From: an uncultured Pseudomonadota bacterium
GTDB taxonomy: Bacteria > Pseudomonadota > Gammaproteobacteria > Enterobacterales > Succinivibrionaceae
Length of the DNA: 52,101 nucleotides
Reading direction: 5' to 3'
Assembly (NCBI GenBank): GCA_900319705.1
Contig: ONPL01000008.1
Location: 1 to 52,101 of the forward strand
How positions within the stretch are numbered: the first letter of the stretch is position 1; the number at the start of each line of letters is the position of its first letter. The notes under the pieces are model-generated. The model was not told the DNA's origin and ran no database searches. It saw only the letters and a program-made list of their open reading frames with translations. A program made the translations under genes and the position numbers. Shown here one piece after another: positions 17,785-25,525 of the stretch.

Positions 17785-20700
17785 ATGGCTAATCAGTTTG
17801 AGCTTGTACTGCAGAAAAATTACGAGGAACTTCAGTTAAGAGGTAAAAGCGGCTGCTACTTCGTTGATGTTGACGATGAAGGCCGGTTCCGCTCTCTTGT
17901 TGAAAAGTTCTGCCGCGAACACAGCATTGACAATGCGGTCAGGTTACAAATACTGCCATCCAACCTGTCTGATCCTCTGATCCTGATAGTATCAATCCTT
18001 AAAAAAATAGCTGAAACCTTCTATAAAGGTGATGCTGAAGAGTATTTCGCCAATTATCGCGAGGATCATCCGGAAACAGCCGGTATCATTGAACTGTTTA
18101 CGGGCAGTGCCTGTGAGGAGCTGGAGTTTCCGCTGAAGGATGAGATCAGATATAAGCAGAGACTTTATCAGAGTACTTTTACCAAAATTTTTTACGAACT
18201 GGTAAAGGGCAGTGATTCTCCGGTTATTTTTGTTTCTGGATTTCAGTATGCCAGTTATTCCTTTCTTTCCTTCTTTACCGAATTTATCAAGAGTGAACAG
18301 AATGATCGCAATTTTCTGATCTTCAGTTCCTTCTGTTCAAGCAAACGTCCGAAAATCAAGAACGGTAAAAATCTTTGGACCAAATGGATCTGGGAACTTG
18401 AGTGTAACGGAAAACTGCTGCACTGTGATCTTAATGATGAACGGGTACTGCCACCGGTCGAATGGCCTTCTCATGAACCAGACCGTGAACTGGGTGTGAA
18501 TGTTACAGTTTCACTGGATAAAGCAGAAGAACTGATTAATCATGTATGTTTCAATGAGGCTCTGCAGCTGCTGTATCGTATTTATGATTTGGTAAATGAA
18601 AATTATGAACCTTCGATCCGCATCCGTATGAATCTTCTGCTGGGACGGGCCCAGCTGTTCAGCGGTTTCAATGAGGAGGCACTGATCAGTTTTGACCGCC
18701 TGAACGATATTGCCCAGAAGCTCAATGACGAACGTAATCTGTGTATTTCAAACATGGAACTTGCCTATACCCATGTGTTCAGGGGTGATTACCTTACTGC
18801 GCAGCGCTATGCAACCTATGCGCTTAAATATGCGCAGAGTCTTGCGGGAAATCTTCCGATCAAGGCGCAGTTCTGCGAATTTGTGACCATGGATCTGGCG
18901 GCAGTTCCGTATCCTCTTGAAAGTATGCAGAAACTTCTGCTTGATCTGCAGATTAACGATCTCTATCGTGAACGCACATACGTGCTGAGCAAACTGTTCT
19001 CGCAGGAACCTTTTTACCCGACCGTGTTTACTCCGACCGTGTGTCTGAATTTTGTCAATGAGTCGATAGATCTTGCAAGACAGCATAATCTTCGTCTGCT
19101 GTTGGCCGGAGCATATCACGGTAAGGGTGTCATCTATGTGAAACTCGAGCAGATTGACAAGGCTATAAAATGCTTTCTTGAGAGTGAGGAAATCCGCATC
19201 GGTCTCAATATTCCGAGTGAACTTGCCAGAATTAAAAACGGGATCGGATATCTGTACTGCGTTAAAGAAAATTTTGAAAAGTCGCATGCATACTATCTTG
19301 ATGCCATGCGTACCGTAATTAATCTGTGCGATCTGGCTGAGATTTCAAGTTCTCTGTTCAATCTGGCATGGCTTTATTTCCAGATCGGCGAGTTTCAGGG
19401 AGTACTCAGTGTTCTTAAGACTTTGTCTGAAATCCTCAAGGTAAAAAATACCAAATATTTTCCGTTCCGCAATCTGCATGATGTGTTCCTGCTGCAGGGA
19501 CTGGCTTATTTTTCCCAGGGAATGTATGTTCATGCAGGTCAGATGATTGAGAACAGTCTCAATCTTGATATCCCGGTTTCATTCCAGGGAAGTCTGCTCA
19601 GACCTATTCTTCGGGCTCTTATTGCTACGGTATATCATGAGAAGGAAAAGACCGAGCGGTTCCTGGCCGAAGCAGACGAAGCCTGGCATCAGACCCGCGG
19701 TCAGTTAAGCCCGCTTCATGATATTCTGCTGATGAGATGTCATATATATATCTATCGCTGCTGGAATGAGCCGGAAAAAGCCTATCGGGAACTGAAAACT
19801 GCAGTGGCGTTCTGTAAAGAGCACAACTATATTCTGGCGCTGGATGCGCTGACTCTGGCGTGGACCAGACAGGCTATTCCGCAGTTTTCTGATATTAATT
19901 TTGCTGTGCCAAAGGTTGAACTTACCGAAATCCTGTTTATTATCAGTCAGGAGCGGAATGTTAAAAATCTGCGCCAACAGGTATACGGAATGCGGCTGTG
20001 CTCGCTGTTGCAGCAGATGACCACCAGATCGGATGATCTTGCTTTCATTTCATCTGAAACGCTGCGACTTCTGTGTATGCATTACAATGTTCAGGCCGGC
20101 CTGGTCTATGTTGAAAGAGAGGAGAGGAAGAATTCCTCCGGCGGTAATGTCGAGGTTATCGCGACCTACAATCAGCTTAAGAATTTTATGATCGACTATC
20201 CTAATCTGGAGTCTTTCATCCGTGAAAACCGGAATAAACCGGAACTGGTCTACCGGAAGGTTAAGATCAAGGATCAGGAGTTCAGTTCAGTACTGCTGCT
20301 GCCGCTGCTTGATTCCAAAAAACTGCTGGGTCATATCGTCCTGACTACCAATATCGGTGATTTTGATGTTGATGACAACCAGCTTGATACTCTGCGTTTT
20401 GTTGCCAATCTGCTGGCGTCAAAGGTGGTAAATATAAACCAGCGTGAACAGCTCATCAAACTCAGCACCAGGGATCAGCTGACCGGACTGCGCAACCGCC
20501 AGTATTTCCAGAGCAGACTTTCCAAGGTGAGACATCTGTCATCATGCTGTCTTGCCTTCATCGATCTTGATAATTTCAAATACTACAATGATACCTTCGG
20601 TCACGATGTCGGAGATCAGCTGCTGATCTGGTTCTCTGAACTGCTGACGTCGGTGGAGAACCGGAAGATTAAGGTATGTCGCTGGGGCGGTGATGAATTT

Positions 20701-20997
20701 CTGATCCTGTTCAGTGATGTTCCGCGGACTGAAGTTATGCAGATCATGCAGTCGCTAAGGTTGAGACTTGAGGCCAAAAACGGTTTTGTGGTAGAACTTA
20801 CCAAACTTCTGAACAGACCGATTATGCTTCCGCGCAAATTCTATCTTGATTTTTCCGCCGGCGTCTGTGTAGCTGAAAATATGGAGGAATCCATAGATCC
20901 TGCGGTTCTGCTCAAAAAGGCTGATGACAGTCTCTACCTGGTAAAACGTACCGGCAAGGCGCAGATTGTAAGCTGTGGATATTTAAATGACATATGA
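17785..20997 (+). CDS. Large TPR-GAF-GGDEF protein (diguanylate cyclase)
   Basis: This predicted soluble protein of 1070 residues has no membrane segment. The N-terminal ~230 residues look like a degenerate NTPase-type module with no Walker A motif. Residues about 245-700 are helical TPR-like repeats (for example GAYHGKGVIYVKLEQIDKAI). A GAF-like domain lies about 750-890. The C-terminal cyclase domain has DLDNFKYYNDTFGHDVGD and RWGGDEFLILF with GGDEF at 968-972, so catalysis should be intact. The layout resembles STAND-type or MalT-like regulators in which the output is a cyclase. ATG 17785 is chosen because AGGA lies 6 bases upstream. The stop overlaps the next gene by 11 bases, so the two are translationally coupled. 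Confidence 0.82.
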   Translation: MANQFELVLQKNYEELQLRGKSGCYFVDVDDEGRFRSLVEKFCREHSIDNAVRLQILPSNLSDPLILIVSILKKIAETFYKGDAEEYFANYREDHPETAGIIELFTGSACEELEFPLKDEIRYKQRLYQSTFTKIFYELVKGSDSPVIFVSGFQYASYSFLSFFTEFIKSEQNDRNFLIFSSFCSSKRPKIKNGKNLWTKWIWELECNGKLLHCDLNDERVLPPVEWPSHEPDRELGVNVTVSLDKAEELINHVCFNEALQLLYRIYDLVNENYEPSIRIRMNLLLGRAQLFSGFNEEALISFDRLNDIAQKLNDERNLCISNMELAYTHVFRGDYLTAQRYATYALKYAQSLAGNLPIKAQFCEFVTMDLAAVPYPLESMQKLLLDLQINDLYRERTYVLSKLFSQEPFYPTVFTPTVCLNFVNESIDLARQHNLRLLLAGAYHGKGVIYVKLEQIDKAIKCFLESEEIRIGLNIPSELARIKNGIGYLYCVKENFEKSHAYYLDAMRTVINLCDLAEISSSLFNLAWLYFQIGEFQGVLSVLKTLSEILKVKNTKYFPFRNLHDVFLLQGLAYFSQGMYVHAGQMIENSLNLDIPVSFQGSLLRPILRALIATVYHEKEKTERFLAEADEAWHQTRGQLSPLHDILLMRCHIYIYRCWNEPEKAYRELKTAVAFCKEHNYILALDALTLAWTRQAIPQFSDINFAVPKVELTEILFIISQERNVKNLRQQVYGMRLCSLLQQMTTRSDDLAFISSETLRLLCMHYNVQAGLVYVEREERKNSSGGNVEVIATYNQLKNFMIDYPNLESFIRENRNKPELVYRKVKIKDQEFSSVLLLPLLDSKKLLGHIVLTTNIGDFDVDDNQLDTLRFVANLLASKVVNINQREQLIKLSTRDQLTGLRNRQYFQSRLSKVRHLSSCCLAFIDLDNFKYYNDTFGHDVGDQLLIWFSELLTSVENRKIKVCRWGGDEFLILFSDVPRTEVMQIMQSLRLRLEAKNGFVVELTKLLNRPIMLPRKFYLDFSAGVCVAENMEESIDPAVLLKKADDSLYLVKRTGKAQIVSCGYLNDI

Positions 20998-21862
20998 AAA
21001 AAATACCTTCCTTGAAACTTTGTCTGAGCTTGCTGTCAGCTACAGCTGCTGTGAAAAGGTCCGTGTTCAGATCTGTGGTGATAGGGCGGTGCTAAGCGGA
21101 TTTCTTATCAGTATCCCAAAGCTCGATCTGCACAGTGAGTTCTGTAAATCGGCAATGACCGGATTTTTGATCCACGAGTGCGCACATCTGCGATTCACCG
21201 ATTTTGAAAGTTTTATGCCCGTTGCTTCAGATCCGTGTCTGTGTGCTGTCGCCAAGATCCTTGAGGATATCAGGATTGAAAGAAGGATTGGCCTCTACCA
21301 TGAGATCCCCTGCAATGAAAATGCTCTGTCCGATGCTCTTGTGTATATGGTTCGCAGCGGCAGAATGTCTTTTGATATAAAGAAAAAAGGCTGGGATCTT
21401 GCGCACTGTTTTCTTCATTTCTACATGCGCAGCAGATTTCTTAAACAGAAAGAGATTGCGCAGCCGGCAGAACTGTACGAACTGCTGGTAAAACGTCAGC
21501 TGCCGGAACTGTATGAAGATCTTACCCAGGCTCTCGGCTGTCCGGATGATCCCGGATCAGCATTTAACAGATGCGCCCATACCTCCCATGTGATTAAGCT
21601 GGCCAGAACGCTGGTGGATATCATCATTGATTATACTGATGTAAGTGAGAGTTATTCCCGTGAACATCTGCCGGATGAACTGGATCTGTCTCTTGATTTC
21701 GATTATCCGCATTTCGGTCTCAGAAAACCTGCCTCTCCTGATTTTGAAAGGGAGGATCCGAATGAACATCCTGATACAGCCAACTGCGATCTGCTCCCTG
21801 ATATTTCGCATTTCAATGCATGTCCTCTGACTCATGACGAAACGGCAGGGCAGGGCGAATAG
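20987..21862 (+). CDS. CobT/NorD-like HExxH protein without a VWA domain
   Basis: This 291-residue protein contains HECAH at 63-67 followed by LRFTDFE, and ILEDIRIERR at 91-100. The pattern is characteristic of the N-terminal metallopeptidase-like part of CobT/NorD-type and phage VWA proteins (HE-x-x-H-x-x-x-TDF ... LEDxRIE). Members usually continue into a von Willebrand A domain. This one stops after an acidic, Asp/Pro-rich tail, and I see no VWA remnant just downstream. It overlaps the cyclase gene by 11 bases, which suggests a functional link between a c-di-GMP enzyme and a putative zinc peptidase or chaperone-like factor. The exact role is unknown. Confidence 0.65.
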   Translation: MTYEKNTFLETLSELAVSYSCCEKVRVQICGDRAVLSGFLISIPKLDLHSEFCKSAMTGFLIHECAHLRFTDFESFMPVASDPCLCAVAKILEDIRIERRIGLYHEIPCNENALSDALVYMVRSGRMSFDIKKKGWDLAHCFLHFYMRSRFLKQKEIAQPAELYELLVKRQLPELYEDLTQALGCPDDPGSAFNRCAHTSHVIKLARTLVDIIIDYTDVSESYSREHLPDELDLSLDFDYPHFGLRKPASPDFEREDPNEHPDTANCDLLPDISHFNACPLTHDETAGQGE

Positions 21863-22032
21863 GTGGGTGAATTGAACAGATGTCTGTTCTGAATCCTGTT
21901 TCATTATGTTGAAATCCATCACTTTTCTTTATCAAATTTGGTTTTTGTCTTCAAAAGTATAGTAAAATCAAGTTATCGTCTTTAAGGACGGGATAATTTT
22001 TTAGATTAATTTTTTGTTAAGGGGTATATAAA

Positions 22033-22923
22033 ATGGCGGAAGAAGTAGCTAATAAAGCTGCTGAAGAAGCTGCAAAGGAACCTCAGAGTGTTGAAGTTCT
22101 CAACAGTTTCATAAGTGATCCTGTCGGATATGTAACTGCACATCAGGATGCAATCATTTCTGTATGTACAAATTTACTTTATGCGATGCTGATCCTGGTT
22201 ATCGGTTGGCTGGTTGCCAAGGTTTTCGGCGGTATTACCAACAAGGTTCTGAGTAAGGCAAAGGTTGAGGTTACAATCGCCAGATTTGCCGGTCAGCTGG
22301 TTAAATATGCGATCCTTGCATTTGTTATTACTGCTGCCCTCGGTAGACTCGGAATTGAAACCGCATCATTCATAGCAATCATCGGTGCCGCATCCTTTGC
22401 TGTAGGTATGGCTCTGCAGGGTTCTCTGTCAAATTTTGCTGCCGGTGTGTTATTACTGATTTTCCGTCCTATCAAAGCCGGTGAATATGTTAATGTTGCC
22501 GGACAGGAAGGTGTGGTTCAGGAAATCACCATTTTTACCACCGCTCTTCTGAGTGTTGACAACAAAATGATTGTGATCCCTAACAGTGCAGTCGGTTCAG
22601 GTACCATTATCAATTTTTCCAGAGAAGAAAAGAGACGTGTTGATTTCAACTTCTCTATAGCTTACGGTTCAGATATTGAAACCGCCAAAAAAGCTCTGCG
22701 TCAGATGTTTGAAGCTGATGACCGTGTAATCAAGGAAGACGGTATTACCACTGTTGTTTCCGCACTCGGTGAATCTGCAGTTACCATTCACTGCCGTGTA
22801 TGGGTTAAGAGTGCAAACTACTGGGATGTGTTCTTTGACGGAAATGAAAAGGCACTTGCAGCACTCGGCAAGGCGGCTGTAGAAATTCCGTACAGAACAA
22901 TTTCTGTTATCAATAAGAAATAA
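22033..22923 (+). CDS. mscS: Small-conductance mechanosensitive channel MscS
   Basis: This 296-residue inner-membrane channel releases solutes on hypo-osmotic shock. After an acidic/alanine-rich N-terminus come three helices (about 43-66, 85-108, 113-143). The third, pore-lining helix has the glycine/alanine pattern IGAASFAVGMALQGSLSNFAAG, split here only for description. The beta domain follows with the signature FRPIKAGEYV, and VIPNSAV lies near 182-188. Length and helix layout match E. coli MscS (286 residues). The gene is monocistronic with a strong terminator. AAGGGG lies 9 bases before the ATG. Confidence 0.93.
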   Translation: MAEEVANKAAEEAAKEPQSVEVLNSFISDPVGYVTAHQDAIISVCTNLLYAMLILVIGWLVAKVFGGITNKVLSKAKVEVTIARFAGQLVKYAILAFVITAALGRLGIETASFIAIIGAASFAVGMALQGSLSNFAAGVLLLIFRPIKAGEYVNVAGQEGVVQEITIFTTALLSVDNKMIVIPNSAVGSGTIINFSREEKRRVDFNFSIAYGSDIETAKKALRQMFEADDRVIKEDGITTVVSALGESAVTIHCRVWVKSANYWDVFFDGNEKALAALGKAAVEIPYRTISVINKK

Positions 22924-22948
22924 CTTCAACAGTTAATTTCCTTTCTTC

Positions 22949-22985
22949 CGGCGGCGGTCCTTCGAAAGGACGCCGCCGTTTTCAT
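22949..22985 (+). terminator. Intrinsic terminator after mscS
   Basis: A GC-rich hairpin (CGGCGGCG-GTCC around TTCGAAA with GGAC-GCCGCCG) is followed by TTTTCATTT. Confidence 0.88.
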
Positions 22986-23141
22986 TTGTAACGATCAACT
23001 GTTGTAAAATATTAAAATTGCATGTATACTGTCATTATGTTGCATGATTTATTATTGCTTTAGTGCGATATGCATGCTATGGTATCAGTATGACTTTAAA
23101 TATCGCTGTTGTTTATTTGTAAATATTTTTAGGTGGATGGA

Positions 23142-23627
23142 ATGCGCATTCTGGTTTTGATGAGAGGTTTGCCCGGTTCTGGTAAATCAACATGGATCAG
23201 AGAAAACGGCCTGGAACCGTATACTCTGTCGGCGGATAAGCTGCGTCTGATGTACTCTGCACCTGTATTAAATCAGTGTGGTGTACTGGATGTTTGTCAG
23301 AAGAAGAACACGCTGGTATTCAAGACACTTATGGAAATACTCAGCGTCAGAATGAACAACGGTGATTTTACAATTATCGATGCCTGTCATATCAGTGAAT
23401 CGGATTTTCAGAAATATCGTGATCTTGCAAAGAAATACCGTTACAGAGTTATTGCTGTTGATTTTTCAGACGTTCCTCTTGAGGAATGTAAACGGCGCAA
23501 CGCTCTCAGGGATGAAATGAATGTCCTTGATGACTCGACGATCGAACGAATGAACAGCAGGATGAAACAGACCGTGATCCCGAGCTGGATCCAGTGTTTC
23601 AGTCATAACGAACGAATTGTTCTGTAA
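23142..23627 (+). CDS. P-loop polynucleotide kinase (Pnkp kinase-like)
   Basis: This 161-residue single-domain AAA_33-type kinase has Walker A RGLPGSGKSTW near residues 8-18, LSADKLRLMY near 30-39 (the acceptor-binding Asp region of T4 Pnk/Pnkp kinases), IIDACH around 78-83 and the lid CKRRNALRDE around 111-120. Kinases of this type put a 5'-phosphate on RNA or DNA ends. It precedes, by 75 bases on the same strand, a gene encoding a metallophosphatase joined to an RNA ligase. It is therefore best read as the detached kinase module of an RNA repair system. ATG 23142 is preferred over GTG 23133 because AGGTGG is well spaced from it. Confidence 0.82.
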   Translation: MRILVLMRGLPGSGKSTWIRENGLEPYTLSADKLRLMYSAPVLNQCGVLDVCQKKNTLVFKTLMEILSVRMNNGDFTIIDACHISESDFQKYRDLAKKYRYRVIAVDFSDVPLEECKRRNALRDEMNVLDDSTIERMNSRMKQTVIPSWIQCFSHNERIVL

Positions 23628-23702
23628 AGCTTTTTCCTTTTTTCGGTTTTTCCAATCTGTATCTGGTATTTAGGAAAAACCCAAGTTTACGAGGTTTTTA
23701 TT

Positions 23703-25382
23703 ATGGACGCAAATTGCGTTATTTCACTTGCTCCGGCTGATTATAACCGGTATGCGAAAATTATTGTAATAGGGGATATACACGGCTGTCATACTGTACT
23801 GAAGGAAGCACTTGGAGAAATAAATCCGGACTGGCTGTATATTTTTGTCGGTGATTATCTGGACCGGGGTGTGGAGAACCGTGAGGTTCTGGAATTCCTG
23901 GTGTTGAATTACAACAGAGAAAATTTTATTTTTCTTGAAGGAAATCATGAGTCGGCTCTGCGCAGTTACGCTGAGGATGAGAAATACAACGGTACGGTGT
24001 TCACCTACAAAACTGTGCCGCAGATCAGTTCTGTTCCAAAGAAGGATATCCGTCAGTTCTGCCGCAGGTTAAGGCAGTGTGCCTATTTCACCTACGGTGA
24101 CAACACTTTCCTGGTGTGTCACGGGGGGATCCCTACCGTTCCGCCGGCCGGCCTTCTGACGGTGTCTACCTCAGCAATGATTGAAGGTGTGGGAAGTTAT
24201 GAGGATTATCTACCGGTGGCCGCCGCATGGCATGAAAGACAGCCTGAAAATTTTATCCAGATTTTCGGACACCGCAACACGTTAAAATCGGAAACCAGGC
24301 TGTTTCCGAATGTTTTCTGCCTTGAAGGAAAGGTTGAACTTGGAGGGGAACTAAGAACGGTGGAGATCTCCGGGGATGGTATCAGAACCTGTGAATACAG
24401 TAATAAGGTTTTTGATCCGATCCTTGCCGCCGATGTCCCTGATCTGATCAAAAGGCTCAGACAGAATAAATATATTGTTGAAAAGAATTTCGGCTGTATT
24501 TCTTCTTTCAATTTTTCCGACAAGGCCTTTGAACGAGGAATATGGAATGAGCAGACCATAACCGCCAGGGGACTGTTCATTGATGTATCAAATGGAAATA
24601 TAGTCGCCCGCGGCTACCGCAAGTTTTTCAATATAGGCGAGCGTGAGGAAACCAGACTTGAGACTCTTGAAAAAACTATGAAGTTCCCTGTTCAGCTGTA
24701 CATCAAGGAGAACGGGTTTCTTGGCATGATGTCTATGTACAACGGTGAACTGTTTATCACCTCCAAGTCCAATCCAACCTCCACCTTTGCCGGCTATGCC
24801 AGGGATCTTGTTGAAAAGTGCTGCACCAGACTGGAGTACCTGAAGGACTATCTGGCAAAGAACAATGTGACTCTGCTGTTTGAGTGTATTGATATAGAAA
24901 ACGATCCGCATCTTATCCGCTATCCGCAGAACAGGCTCGTGCTGCTTGATATCATTGATAATGAACTGGAATTCAGACATCATTCCTATGAGGAGTTGAA
25001 AGAACTGGGGGAAAAGGCCGGAATTGAGGTGAAAAAGGATGCCGGCACCATAGGCTGTTTCAGCGATTTCAGCAACTGGTATAAGAGTCAGATGGCCGAG
25101 AGTCTTGATCCGGGGATTAGTCATCTTGAAGGGTATGTCATTGAGGATGCATCCGGTTTTATGGTAAAAATCAAGCTTCCTTTCTATTCCAAATGGAAGT
25201 ATATGAGGTCTGTTGCCGGACTTGTTTACAATAATACACCGCCGCGCAGGACTCTTAGCAAACATGCACAGCGGTTTTACAGCTGGCTGACCAGGAAAGT
25301 GGAGGAGGGGCTTCCGAGGAAGAGTATTATCGATCTGAGAGATCTCTATTTTACTGAAACCGGTGATCGCTTTGATGATTAG
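23703..25382 (+). CDS. Metallophosphatase-RNA ligase fusion (RNA repair enzyme)
   Basis: This 559-residue two-domain protein starts with a binuclear metallophosphatase domain (1-210): GDIHG (Asp25, His27), GDYLDRG (Asp51), GNHE (81-82), CHGG (His140), FGH (His190). The second half is an ATP-dependent RNA ligase of the T4 Rnl1-like type. It has ARGLF and KFFNIGE before the adenylation motif KENG with Lys335, motif III FECID (Glu394), motif IV EGYV (Glu476-Val479) and motif V VKIK (488-491). The phosphatase would remove 2',3'-cyclic or 3' phosphates and the ligase would seal. With the kinase gene upstream, all healing and sealing steps are present. CthPnkp carries kinase, phosphatase and ligase in one chain; here the kinase is separate. 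No Hen1 methyltransferase is seen. Confidence 0.87.
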   Translation: MDANCVISLAPADYNRYAKIIVIGDIHGCHTVLKEALGEINPDWLYIFVGDYLDRGVENREVLEFLVLNYNRENFIFLEGNHESALRSYAEDEKYNGTVFTYKTVPQISSVPKKDIRQFCRRLRQCAYFTYGDNTFLVCHGGIPTVPPAGLLTVSTSAMIEGVGSYEDYLPVAAAWHERQPENFIQIFGHRNTLKSETRLFPNVFCLEGKVELGGELRTVEISGDGIRTCEYSNKVFDPILAADVPDLIKRLRQNKYIVEKNFGCISSFNFSDKAFERGIWNEQTITARGLFIDVSNGNIVARGYRKFFNIGEREETRLETLEKTMKFPVQLYIKENGFLGMMSMYNGELFITSKSNPTSTFAGYARDLVEKCCTRLEYLKDYLAKNNVTLLFECIDIENDPHLIRYPQNRLVLLDIIDNELEFRHHSYEELKELGEKAGIEVKKDAGTIGCFSDFSNWYKSQMAESLDPGISHLEGYVIEDASGFMVKIKLPFYSKWKYMRSVAGLVYNNTPPRRTLSKHAQRFYSWLTRKVEEGLPRKSIIDLRDLYFTETGDRFDD

Positions 25383-25469
25383 GAGAGATCTGCACGGAAA
25401 CTGATCAATCATACTGCGGGGGAGGATTGTTGAGTTTACCTGTTCCCGATCCCGAATTTTGTTATCTTA

Positions 25470-25503
25470 CAGGCTGTAACTGATCTTAATCGGTTACAGC
25501 CTG
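25470..25503. terminator. Hairpin between convergent genes
   Basis: A perfect 11-bp stem, CAGGCTGTAAC (25470-25480) with GTTACAGCCTG (25493-25503), lies between the 3' ends of the ligase gene and the minus-strand methyltransferase. T-runs are weak on both sides. It probably acts as a bidirectional terminator. Confidence 0.6.
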
Positions 25504-25525
25504 AATATTTCGATCCTGCGTGAAA

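Noticed and set aside
24550-25382. DNA ligase
   Set aside because: The KFFNIGE element before KENG and the fusion to a metallophosphatase beside a polynucleotide kinase point to an RNA ligase; no OB, zinc-finger or BRCT domains follow.
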